Positions 1 to 7,243 of a stretch of 17,595 nucleotides of DNA are shown here, piece after piece (positions within the stretch are counted from its first letter, which is position 1; every line of letters starts with the position of its first letter). A model generated the notes under the pieces. The model was not told where the DNA came from. It saw nothing but the letters and a program-made list of their open reading frames with translations, and ran no database searches. Location of the stretch: NCBI GenBank assembly GCA_021770615.1, contig JAETQR010000055.1, positions 1-17,595 on the forward strand, in the 5' to 3' direction. A program made the position numbers and the translations under genes. This DNA comes from Lachnospiraceae bacterium (lineage in GTDB: Bacteria > Bacillota_A > Clostridia > Lachnospirales > Lachnospiraceae).

Positions 1-49
1 AGGGATTTTATACCCTTCTGACGGGTTAATTGAGTGATGTTATGGCTGC

Positions 50-1177
50 ATGGATCAATTTTCAGATTCATGGTACAGTTATCAGGTCAGATACTGTTCC
101 GTGAATAATTCAGGTTCTTTTAAAAAAACTGCAAAAACAATCATAAAACAGCTGGTAGGCATCCGTATGGTTCTGGATGTAACAGAATATCATGCAGATG
201 TTTATTATAATAGCCAGACTGGAGAACGTATACACGCAGCATTTCCGGGTGGAGTCATCGATGATGTGAATTATGATGGCAGTATCAAGGCATTTCTGTT
301 TCTTCTGAACAATGACTGCTGTACGTCGATTGATAAAAGCAAAAAATTCCTGTCAGACCTGACAGGTGGAAAACTGAACATCTCAAAAGGAATGGTGAAT
401 AAACTCAGCAGGGAGTTTGCTTTAAAAACTGAAGCTGAGCGCAAGTCTGCCTATGCAGATATGCTGCTTTCTCCTGTCATGCATACAGACTGTACGAATG
501 GCCGGGAAAATGGGAAGGGCTGCCAGATATATGTCTGCGCAACAACAGACGGGAAAGCCTTGTATTTTGCCCGTGAGAAAAAAGGGCACGAAGGGATAAA
601 AGGTACGGTTACGGAAGATTACCAGGGAATCCTTGTCCACGACCATGACCGGGCCTTTTATCATTATGGAACGGACCACCAGGAATGTCTTGCCCATGTG
701 CTGAGGTATCTGAAAGCCAGCATGGATAATGAGCCAGACCGTACCTGGAACAAAGAAATGCGTTCACTAGTACAGGAAATGATCCATTTCCGGAATGGAA
801 TCCAGCCGCCTGGGGAACCGGATCCCCAGAAGGTTTCCGAATTCGAAAGAAGATACCGTGAGATCTTGGAAACTGCCAGAAAGGAATATGGGGACGTTCC
901 GGCAAACGACTATTACAGGGACGGGTATAATTTATTCCTGAGAATGGAGAAATATATGCAGAACCATCTGCTGTTCCTGCATGATTCCCGGGTACCTGCC
1001 ACTAATAATGAAGCAGAAAGGCTTCTAAGGAATTATAAGCGGAAACAGGCGCAGGCCGTGACATTCAGAAGTTTCGAAAACATCGATTACCTCTGTCAAT
1101 GCATGAGCATGCTTGTTTTGATGCGCTTAGAAGAACCAGCAAATATATTTGACAGAGTATCCATGATATTTGGATAA
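50..1177 (+). CDS. IS66-family transposase, N-terminally truncated
   Basis: This is the catalytic and C-terminal part of an IS66 TnpC DDE transposase, which would cut and join element ends. The first Asp is in MHTDCTNGRENGKG, the second in the GILVHDHDRAFYHYG region followed by HQECLAHVLRYLK, and the Glu in PATNNEAERLLRNYKRKQ, so the triad is intact. At 375 residues it is short for IS66 TnpC (usually about 450-550): the N-terminal leucine-zipper, zinc-finger and helix-turn-helix region that binds the ends is absent. Family-like sequence begins only around residue 25-40 (KQLVGIRMVLDVTEYHADVYY); the first residues read through unrelated DNA, including a 23-bp repeat found again downstream of the gene. 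The ATG at 50 has no convincing ribosome site. No tnpA or tnpB is present. It is most likely a non-autonomous remnant; the family call is firm. Confidence 0.88.
   Translation: MDQFSDSWYSYQVRYCSVNNSGSFKKTAKTIIKQLVGIRMVLDVTEYHADVYYNSQTGERIHAAFPGGVIDDVNYDGSIKAFLFLLNNDCCTSIDKSKKFLSDLTGGKLNISKGMVNKLSREFALKTEAERKSAYADMLLSPVMHTDCTNGRENGKGCQIYVCATTDGKALYFAREKKGHEGIKGTVTEDYQGILVHDHDRAFYHYGTDHQECLAHVLRYLKASMDNEPDRTWNKEMRSLVQEMIHFRNGIQPPGEPDPQKVSEFERRYREILETARKEYGDVPANDYYRDGYNLFLRMEKYMQNHLLFLHDSRVPATNNEAERLLRNYKRKQAQAVTFRSFENIDYLCQCMSMLVLMRLEEPANIFDRVSMIFG
87..109 (+). repeat. Direct repeat, left copy (23 bp)
   Basis: A 23-bp stretch beginning TCAGATACTGTTCCGTGA recurs perfectly at 1256-1278. This copy lies at the point where the transposase ORF changes from unrelated sequence to IS66-like sequence, suggesting a deletion or recombination joint. 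It is too long for the usual 8-bp IS66 target duplication. Confidence 0.75.
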
Positions 1178-1225
1178 AGAAAACCGATGGTTTTGACTGT
1201 TACCAGTTTACACCATCGGTTTTCT
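1178..1225 (+). terminator. Hairpin after transposase, possible terminator
   Basis: A 14-bp inverted repeat (1178-1191 with 1212-1225, core AAAACCGATGG / CCATCGGTTTT, 21-nt loop) begins on the base after the transposase stop codon. The downstream arm carries TTTT but no T-tract follows the stem, so it may be an element-end structure or a weak terminator. Confidence 0.45.
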
Positions 1226-1240
1226 CAAGTCCAGTTAACC

Positions 1241-1260
1241 TCTGAACAGTAACGTTCAGA
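1241..1260. repeat. Short inverted repeat TCTGAAC/GTTCAGA
   Basis: Seven-bp arms TCTGAAC and GTTCAGA flank a 6-nt centre containing GTAAC. IS66 terminal repeats typically begin GTAA, so GTAACGTTCAGATACTG at about 1250 could be part of an element end; this identification is tentative. The right copy of the 23-bp direct repeat starts inside it. Confidence 0.4.
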
Positions 1261-1278
1261 TACTGTTCCGTGAATAAT
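1256..1278 (+). repeat. Direct repeat, right copy (23 bp)
   Basis: Identical to 87-109, 1169 bp away. The two copies lie near the left edge and beyond the right edge of the truncated transposase, so one may be a duplicated or recombined element end. Confidence 0.75.
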
Positions 1279-1290
1279 CCGGGATTATTG

Positions 1291-1319
1291 TGGAAAAGTC
1301 TACTATATTGTGGTAAAAT
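1291..1319 (+). promoter_or_regulatory. Candidate promoter for the DUF2130 gene
   Basis: An extended -10 (TGG-TAAAAT, hexamer 1314-1319) lies 17 nt downstream of a weak -35 (TGGAAA, 1291-1296), about 57 bp before the DUF2130 ATG. The -35 is poor, so confidence is low, but this is the best match in the short upstream gap. Confidence 0.35.
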
Positions 1320-1375
1320 TAAAGCATAGAGATAGCCATAGTGCGAAGAAATACGTATAGGAAGGATGTAAGACT

Positions 1376-3040
1376 ATGCAGGAGATTAAATGTCCTAATT
1401 GTGGAGAAGTTTTCGTGGTTGATGAATCTGGATATGCACAGATTGCTCAACAAGTTAGAGATAAAGAATTTGATAAAGAAATCAAGCAAAGAGAAAAAGA
1501 TTTTGAAGAAATGAAAGAAAAAGATTTAGAACTAGCTAAAATGAAGCAAAAAGAGGAATTTGATAAATTACTTTCTTCAAAAAAAGCAGAACTTGTAGAG
1601 AGAGACAAACTGATTGAACAATTAAAGGCACAAGTATCTGGAAATGAGACTGAGAGACAGCTTGCAATAAGTGAAGCTATTAATAAAAAGGAAAAGGAAC
1701 GAGAACTTGTAGTCGAAAAGAAAAATGACGAATTAGCGGACAAGGATCGTATGATAGATCTTCTTAAAGCCCAAATAGAAAATAGTGAAAATGAAAGGAA
1801 ACTGGCTATTTCGGAGGCGGTTAGTGGTAAAGAAAAAGAAATTTCAAAGAAAATAGAAGAAATTAGTGCGTTGAAAGAAAAGTTTTCTGCTGAGGATAGA
1901 AAAAAGGATAAAGTCATTGAGCAGCTAAAGGCTCAAATGTCTGGGAGTGAAATCGAAAAGCAGTTAGCAGTTAGTGAAGCTGTTAATAAAATAGATAAGG
2001 AAAAACAAGAAGTATTAGAAAGAAAAAACGAGGAATTAACAGAAAAAAAACGTATAATTGAAGAATTGAAAGCCAAAATTGGAAATAGCGAAACAGAAAA
2101 GAAACTAGCAGTTTCAGAGGCGGTTCAGGAGAAGGAAAAGGAACTTTCTCAAAAATCAACAGAGATTACGAAATTAAAAAGTCAACTGTCAAATAAAGAT
2201 ACAGAAAACCAATTAAAAGAACAATCTTTGCAAAGAGAATATGAAGACAAGCTTAAGTCAAAAGATGAATTGATTGAGTATTATAAAGATTTTAAAGCCA
2301 GACAATCCACAAAAATGATAGGAGAAAGCCTTGAGCAGCATTGTTTGAATCAGTTTAATTCATTAAGAATGACGGCATTTCCAACAGCATATTTTGAAAA
2401 AGATAATGACACGAAAACAGGGAGTAAGGGAGATTTTATTTTTAGAGAAGCAGCGGAAGGAATAGAGTTTATTTCCATTATGTTCGAAATGAAAAATGAG
2501 ATGGATGAAACAGCGACTAAACACAAGAATGAGGATTTTTTTAAAGAACTTGATAAAGATAGACGTGAAAAAAAATGTGAGTATGCAGTACTGGTTTCTT
2601 TGCTGGAAATTGATAATGAATTGTATAACAATGGCATTGTCGATGTTTCTTATAAGTATGAAAAAATGTATGTAATACGTCCTCAATTTTTTATTCCGCT
2701 TATTACGTTGTTGCGAAATGCTGCATTGAATTCACTAAAATATCGGCAGGAATTAGAACTAGCAAAGCATCAACAGATAGATATTTTACATTTTGAAGAC
2801 AACATGAATGCTTTTAAAGAGGGATTTGCGCGCAATTATAGAATTGCTAGTGATAAATTTAAGACTGCTATTGACGAGATTGATAAAACAATTTCGCACT
2901 TGCAAAAAACAAGGGAAGCACTTCTTTCGTCTGAAAATCAACTTCGATTGGCTAATAATAAGGCAGAAGATTTGAGCATTAAGAAATTAACAAAAAATGC
3001 ACCTTCTGTGAAAGAAATGTTTGACGAAATAAAAAATTAA
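1376..3040 (+). CDS. DUF2130 coiled-coil protein, putative PD-(D/E)XK fold
   Basis: The protein has three parts. Residues 1-20 carry one CPNC knuckle (IKCPNCGEVF). Residues about 25-310 are a charged coiled coil. Residues about 315-480 are the DUF2130 core (RQSTKMIGESLEQHC, then GDFIF, then IMFEMKNE). D353 in GDF and E371-M-K373 have the D-X(n)-ExK pattern of PD-(D/E)XK nucleases, so a nuclease or nuclease-like DNA-binding role is plausible but unproven. A helical tail with further coiled coil ends the protein. AGGAAGG lies 10 nt before the ATG, supporting this start. The coil contains a 101-residue tandem duplication (see the repeat entry). The gene stands alone between IS66 remains and a non-coding stretch; the context suggests an accessory or defence role. 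Family call strong, function unknown. Confidence 0.85.
   Translation: MQEIKCPNCGEVFVVDESGYAQIAQQVRDKEFDKEIKQREKDFEEMKEKDLELAKMKQKEEFDKLLSSKKAELVERDKLIEQLKAQVSGNETERQLAISEAINKKEKERELVVEKKNDELADKDRMIDLLKAQIENSENERKLAISEAVSGKEKEISKKIEEISALKEKFSAEDRKKDKVIEQLKAQMSGSEIEKQLAVSEAVNKIDKEKQEVLERKNEELTEKKRIIEELKAKIGNSETEKKLAVSEAVQEKEKELSQKSTEITKLKSQLSNKDTENQLKEQSLQREYEDKLKSKDELIEYYKDFKARQSTKMIGESLEQHCLNQFNSLRMTAFPTAYFEKDNDTKTGSKGDFIFREAAEGIEFISIMFEMKNEMDETATKHKNEDFFKELDKDRREKKCEYAVLVSLLEIDNELYNNGIVDVSYKYEKMYVIRPQFFIPLITLLRNAALNSLKYRQELELAKHQQIDILHFEDNMNAFKEGFARNYRIASDKFKTAIDEIDKTISHLQKTREALLSSENQLRLANNKAEDLSIKKLTKNAPSVKEMFDEIKN
1613..2218 (+). repeat. Two 303-bp tandem repeat units inside the DUF2130 coiled coil
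   Basis: Unit 1 (1613-1915) starts IEQLKAQVSG and unit 2 (1916-2218) starts IEQLKAQMSG, exactly 303 bp or 101 residues later. Each unit holds two sub-repeats beginning I-x-x-LKA (47 and about 54 residues), each followed by ERQLAISEA-like text. The 7-residue difference between sub-repeats equals one heptad, so coiled-coil phase is kept. The DNA copies have diverged, so the duplication is not very recent. Confidence 0.8.
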
Positions 3041-3084
3041 GATGTCACTAAAACTTCCCACACATTGATTGATAATCAAAGTCC

Positions 3085-3177
3085 TTGAGGGTTTGCCAAA
3101 CTTGTTGAGGTTTTTTGAGGTTTGGCTTAAAAAGCAGTATAGTTGTTGAGGGTCTTTCGTGAGGGCAAAGATGAGGG
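3085..3177 (+). repeat. Cluster of TGAGG(G) direct repeats, roughly helically phased
   Basis: TGAGG occurs at 3086, 3106, 3116, 3147, 3160 and 3172; the first four are TTGAGG. Spacings of 20, 10 and 31 nt are close to multiples of a DNA turn, and the last two are 13 and 12. This resembles a multi-site protein-binding region (iterons or integrase arm-type sites), but no rep or integrase gene is in view. Confidence 0.45.
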
Positions 3178-3197
3178 TCTGGCGAAAGCCAGACCCT
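3174..3197. other. Perfect 10-bp hairpin with GAAA tetraloop
   Basis: AGGGTCTGGC and GCCAGACCCT pair perfectly around a GAAA (GNRA) tetraloop. No T-tract follows, so it is not a typical intrinsic terminator on this strand. A perfect TATAAT at 3197-3202 starts on the last base of the stem, but no -35 lies at the right distance. Confidence 0.6.
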
Positions 3198-3441
3198 ATA
3201 ATAATAAGCAGACAATTATTCAGAAACGCATTTGCGACCGCCAGAGGGCGTAAACTGCAATACTCAAACAGCTTTACACTACTAAAGGCAAAAGTATTAT
3301 TCCATGAACTTTTTTATGTTGAGTTTAATTAATCTTGAAAAAAACTTATTTCCTACTTACTTATCAACGGCTGAAAATTAAGCGCTTACTTCATTTATGT
3401 AGTGAACGTCAAATCTTCCGCTTTGAATTTTAATCCGATTC

Positions 3442-3624
3442 ATGCAAAACTTTAAGGAACTCAGAAAACTAGTTAGCTTTTTAACAGATAGCACGGAAAC
3501 TGATCCAAGAAAACGTATGATGAGAGAAAAATTCATTCTTAAGAGTGGCAACTATAGTAGAGGCCAATATTATTATCTAGTTTTAGCAGATATGGAGAAT
3601 GAGGAAAAAGAACATCAGAGATAA
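3442..3624 (+). CDS. Small hypothetical protein (60 aa)
   Basis: I do not recognise this family. The 60-residue product is charged, has no signal peptide or membrane segment, and contains YSRGQYYYLVLADMENE near its end. The in-frame stop at 3424-3426 limits any upstream extension. The ATG at 3442 has no clear ribosome site, and the MM pair at residues 25-26 has none either, so it may be a remnant or a poorly expressed leader ORF. It ends 50 bp before the helicase gene on the same strand, with an inverted repeat in between, and shares that gene's AT-rich composition. It could be a small partner or regulator of the helicase-ATPase pair, but nothing in the sequence proves this. Confidence 0.4.
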   Translation: MQNFKELRKLVSFLTDSTETDPRKRMMREKFILKSGNYSRGQYYYLVLADMENEEKEHQR

Positions 3625-3639
3625 AGATTTGAGATTGAT

Positions 3640-3658
3640 ATTACAGGAACCCTGTAAT
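3640..3658. promoter_or_regulatory. 8-bp palindrome just before the helicase ribosome site
   Basis: ATTACAGG-aac-CCTGTAAT is a perfect inverted repeat with a 3-nt centre, ending 2-4 nt before the AGAGGGA ribosome site (3662-3668) of the helicase gene. It could be a repressor operator or an RNA hairpin affecting initiation. No T-tract follows, so a terminator is unlikely. Confidence 0.4.
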
Positions 3659-3674
3659 AAAAGAGGGACACGAG

Positions 3675-6600
3675 ATGAACGATAGCTATATTATAAGTAA
3701 AATGAATGAATATATGTTTCAGTTAAATCAGAAGATGGGGAAATGGCTTGATAAAAGCCTTCCCCAGATTACAGATAACTGGTGGCAGGAGCTTGTATTG
3801 AACAATCTAAGTTCGCTGCAAAAGGACAAGGTTGAGAAAAGTAATATCCGTGATGTTGCCGGTCTTGATCTTTCGTCTCTTTTGCGTGTTTTTGAGAGGA
3901 ACTGGTTTGTGATTACAAGCTCTTTTTTCGTGAATAATAAAGAACGGGCAAAAATCAGAAGAATGCAGGAAATTCGAAATGACTGGGCACACATTACACC
4001 GCAGGATATCAATAAGAAAAAAGTGATTGATGATGTGAATGTCATCATCGAATTAATGCAGACCTTTGATGCGACGATGAAAGAAACCAGAGATATGGAA
4101 AATTTTATTTTCGATATTGAGGATGATAAAGATCTTAAAATTGAACCAGAAAAGAAAATCAATCAAAAAAGACAGGAAAAGGTAGTAGAAAAGAATATCA
4201 TTCAAGTCGGAAGTCCTGTTACTCTTGCGAATGATGATACTGCAATGGGTGCAGTAATAGCAAAAGACGGTAATAAGTATACAGTCCTGATTAATAATAA
4301 ATTTGAAACATATTATGAGGAACAGATTAAGCTTGTACAGGAAAAAAAGAAAAATTCACATGTATCTCTTTCACGGGTGAGAACTGCATTGACAGCCTAT
4401 CAGATCAGCAATCCAGGTTCCAGTAACTTGTATTCATTAAATTCAGCGAGAATTGATTTTGTTCCATACCAGTTCCGTCCGGCATTGAAGATGATCAAGG
4501 CAGACAGTCCGAGGCTTCTGGTTGCGGATGATGTAGGTGTAGGTAAAACAATCGAGGCAGGATTGATTTTGAAAGAGTTGGAAGCACGTTCCAGTATAAA
4601 TTCAGTTTTGATCATTTGTCCCAGACCATTGGTTGCGGAACGAAAATGGGAATTGGAGATGAAAAGATTCGACGAGAATTTTACGCAAATGGATGGAAAA
4701 GCTTTAATAGAGGCTATATCTGAGACTGATCGAGATGGAGTGTGGCCGGAGCGACATAGCAAGACGATTATTCCATATTCTCTGTTCAGTGAAGATATGA
4801 TTATGGGTACTCAGTCAAGATCTTCAAAAAAGAAAAAAACAACGGGATTGAGTGAACTAGATCCAATTCCACACTTTGATCTCGTGATTGTGGATGAGGC
4901 ACATAATATTAGAAATTCTAATACATGGATGTATAAGGGAGTGGAAGTTTTCTGCCGAAATGCAGATGCTGTTATATTCCTGACAGCAACGCCATTACAG
5001 AACAGTAATAATGACTTGTATACGTTGTTAAATCTTTTGCGTCCGGATATTGTCATTGACAAGGATATTTTCAAGACTATGGCAGAACCGAATGCATATA
5101 TTAATAGTTTGTTGCGCATTGTCCGCAATCAGGAAGAAGGCTGGCAGGAGGCTGGAAGAGAAGCAGTTGGTAATATATTGAATACAACATGGGGGCGCAG
5201 CGTTATTCAGCACAATCCGGATTTTGAGAAAATATATGATTTTCTGGAAAAAGAAACAGTATCCAGGGATGAGAAGATAGAAATGATGGGGAAAATTGAG
5301 GCTCTTCATACATTCCATTCTATCATTAACCGAACCAGAAGGAAGGACATTGAAGATTTCTGTATTCGGCGTAATCTTACAGTAAAAGTGCCATATAATA
5401 CAGCACAGAAAGATCTATATGATGCACTGATGGCGTTTGAATCAACTTCTCTTGCTATGCTACATGGAAGCCGCAGTGTTCGTTTTATGATGTGTACGAT
5501 TATGAGACAGGCGGCAAGTTGTATCTATGGGCTGCAACCATTTTTGAAAGACATTGTAGCCAGAAGAATGGCACAGGTGCAGGAAGATGGAGAGTTATAT
5601 GAATATGATTTTGAACTGAATAGTGATGAAGAAAATACACTGTATGAATTAGCAGATGAAATTGCAACACTGTCGGAAAAGTTGCCGGAGGATGATCCGA
5701 AATTTGAAAAAATGCATGAGATTATTCAGCAGAAACAGGGTGAAGAGAATAATAGAGTGATTATATTTAGTTCCTTCCGTCACACTTTGGCGTATGTAAG
5801 AAATAAATTACAAAAGCGGGGAATCCGTGTAGGGCAGGTAGATGGTACAGTTCCAGACGATGAGAGATATGCATTGCGTCAGAGATTTCTGAAAGACCGG
5901 GATGATGAACAGGCAATAGATGTACTTCTATTCAGTGAAGTTGGCTGTGAAGGTTTGGATTATCAGTTCTGTGATACGATGATAAACTATGACCTGCCAT
6001 GGAACCCGATGAGAATTGAGCAGAGAATTGGACGTATTGATCGTCGTGGACAGAAGTCAGACACGGTTAAGATTTATAATATGATTACTGCCGAAACCAT
6101 AGATGCGACTGTATATGAAAGATGTTTGAGTAAGATTGGTGTATTTGAATCCAGTATAGGCGATTGTTCAGAAATTCTGGGTGATATTAGTGATCAGATT
6201 CTGAAAATAATGTTTAATCCAGAACTGTCAGAAGCTGAACGTACATCAAAAATTGAACAGATGGCAGATAATGAAGTAAAAAAAGTTCAGGAAATGAGAA
6301 ATCTGGAACAGGAAGAGAAATCGCTGTATGGTTTTGATCTATCTAATTACATCCAGAATAAAGATGTGCAGGAGGCAGAAAATATATGGATTTCACCTAC
6401 CAGTATTCAGGAAATGGTAGATACTTTTATGAATGATTTACTGGGTGAAGGTGAATATATTCGCGGAAAAAATGATTTGAAGAGTTTACGGTTGGCAAGT
6501 GACAAGCGTCGTATGCTTTTAGATAATCTGAAAAATGTGAAGATTGTAAACAGTAACAATGCTTCTAGACTGTGGACTGCATATTTGAAATCAGATAAAC

Positions 6601-7232
6601 CGACTTTGCCAGTTACTTTTGACAGTGTATGTGCAAAGGATAACAGAAACGCTGCATTTCTCACACAAATGCATCCGCTGGTTATTCAGGCAGCAGAATA
6701 TGAAGCAAATGAACTCCCATGTGAAGTTGGAGTGGCAGTCAATACGGATGAATTGCCTGCAGGAGACTATGAATTTTTAATCTATGTGTGGAGATTTGTG
6801 GGACTTCGACCTGATGTTAAGTTGGTTTCAGTCAGTGATAATGAAATTGTTCAGAAAAATATCCTAAATTATATTCAGTACAGTTCGGAATATGATTATG
6901 GTGATGTAGGACATGAAGCAAGATGGGATGCGATGGATAAGCTTCACTATGAAAAATGGCAAAAAGAGAAGGAACAATATACTATAGATGTAAGAAATGA
7001 GTGTGAATATCGGTTGGAGCAACTTGCTCACTCATTCCATCAGCGAGAAGCTATTTTCAAAAATATGTTGAAAAATGCAGAAGACGATCGTATCAAACGT
7101 ATGCGCCAGTCACAGCTAGATAAATTGACAGCTGATTTTGAACAGCAGAAGAAAAAGATTGATGAAACGATACATAGTGTAGACATTTACACGAATCTCC
7201 AGGTCAAAGGAATCCTTCATGTAGAAAGATAA
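3675..7232 (+). CDS. HEPN (Swt1-like)-SNF2/RapA-type helicase
   Basis: A 1185-residue protein. Residues about 1-135 form a Swt1-like HEPN domain (LLRVFERNWF, then EIRNDWAH); R101 and H106 give the R-X4-H motif of HEPN ribonucleases. Residues 177-222 (from VGSPVTLANDD) look like the SH3-like barrel preceding the motor in RapA-type proteins. The SNF2 motor follows: motif I DVGVGKT with K291, motif II DEAH at 407-410, motif III TATPLQN from 437, and motif VI QRIGRIDRRGQ at 783-793, all intact. The C-terminal 350 residues are helical and unassigned. AGAGGG sits 7-8 nt before the ATG. The stop is followed after 11 nt by the sacsin-type ATPase gene, so the two are almost surely co-translated. Motor identity is strong; HEPN is probable; a role in phage or plasmid conflict is inferred from domain combination and AT-rich island context. 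Such motors usually translocate along duplex DNA rather than unwind it. Confidence 0.9.
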   Translation: MNDSYIISKMNEYMFQLNQKMGKWLDKSLPQITDNWWQELVLNNLSSLQKDKVEKSNIRDVAGLDLSSLLRVFERNWFVITSSFFVNNKERAKIRRMQEIRNDWAHITPQDINKKKVIDDVNVIIELMQTFDATMKETRDMENFIFDIEDDKDLKIEPEKKINQKRQEKVVEKNIIQVGSPVTLANDDTAMGAVIAKDGNKYTVLINNKFETYYEEQIKLVQEKKKNSHVSLSRVRTALTAYQISNPGSSNLYSLNSARIDFVPYQFRPALKMIKADSPRLLVADDVGVGKTIEAGLILKELEARSSINSVLIICPRPLVAERKWELEMKRFDENFTQMDGKALIEAISETDRDGVWPERHSKTIIPYSLFSEDMIMGTQSRSSKKKKTTGLSELDPIPHFDLVIVDEAHNIRNSNTWMYKGVEVFCRNADAVIFLTATPLQNSNNDLYTLLNLLRPDIVIDKDIFKTMAEPNAYINSLLRIVRNQEEGWQEAGREAVGNILNTTWGRSVIQHNPDFEKIYDFLEKETVSRDEKIEMMGKIEALHTFHSIINRTRRKDIEDFCIRRNLTVKVPYNTAQKDLYDALMAFESTSLAMLHGSRSVRFMMCTIMRQAASCIYGLQPFLKDIVARRMAQVQEDGELYEYDFELNSDEENTLYELADEIATLSEKLPEDDPKFEKMHEIIQQKQGEENNRVIIFSSFRHTLAYVRNKLQKRGIRVGQVDGTVPDDERYALRQRFLKDRDDEQAIDVLLFSEVGCEGLDYQFCDTMINYDLPWNPMRIEQRIGRIDRRGQKSDTVKIYNMITAETIDATVYERCLSKIGVFESSIGDCSEILGDISDQILKIMFNPELSEAERTSKIEQMADNEVKKVQEMRNLEQEEKSLYGFDLSNYIQNKDVQEAENIWISPTSIQEMVDTFMNDLLGEGEYIRGKNDLKSLRLASDKRRMLLDNLKNVKIVNSNNASRLWTAYLKSDKPTLPVTFDSVCAKDNRNAAFLTQMHPLVIQAAEYEANELPCEVGVAVNTDELPAGDYEFLIYVWRFVGLRPDVKLVSVSDNEIVQKNILNYIQYSSEYDYGDVGHEARWDAMDKLHYEKWQKEKEQYTIDVRNECEYRLEQLAHSFHQREAIFKNMLKNAEDDRIKRMRQSQLDKLTADFEQQKKKIDETIHSVDIYTNLQVKGILHVER

Positions 7233-7243
7233 GGTATCCCAAT

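Larger units (their letters stand above)
3041..3441. other. Gene-free stretch with repeats and hairpins
   Basis: About 400 bp without a supported gene on either strand. It holds six TGAGG repeats (3085-3177), an inverted repeat GCCAAAC/GTTTGGC (3095-3101 with 3120-3126), a small TTGATT-gat-AATCAA palindrome (3065-3079) and a perfect hairpin at 3174-3197. From about 3205 to 3441 I see only AT-rich sequence, with a TTGAAA at 3335-3340 that lacks a good -10 partner. Confidence 0.6.

Noticed and set aside
1447..1917. Minus-strand ORF rich in Ser and Phe
   Set aside because: It is the antisense shadow of the Lys/Glu-rich coiled coil of the DUF2130 gene.
3085..3177. CRISPR array
   Set aside because: The repeats are only 5-6 bp and spacers vary from 10 to 31 nt; no cas genes.
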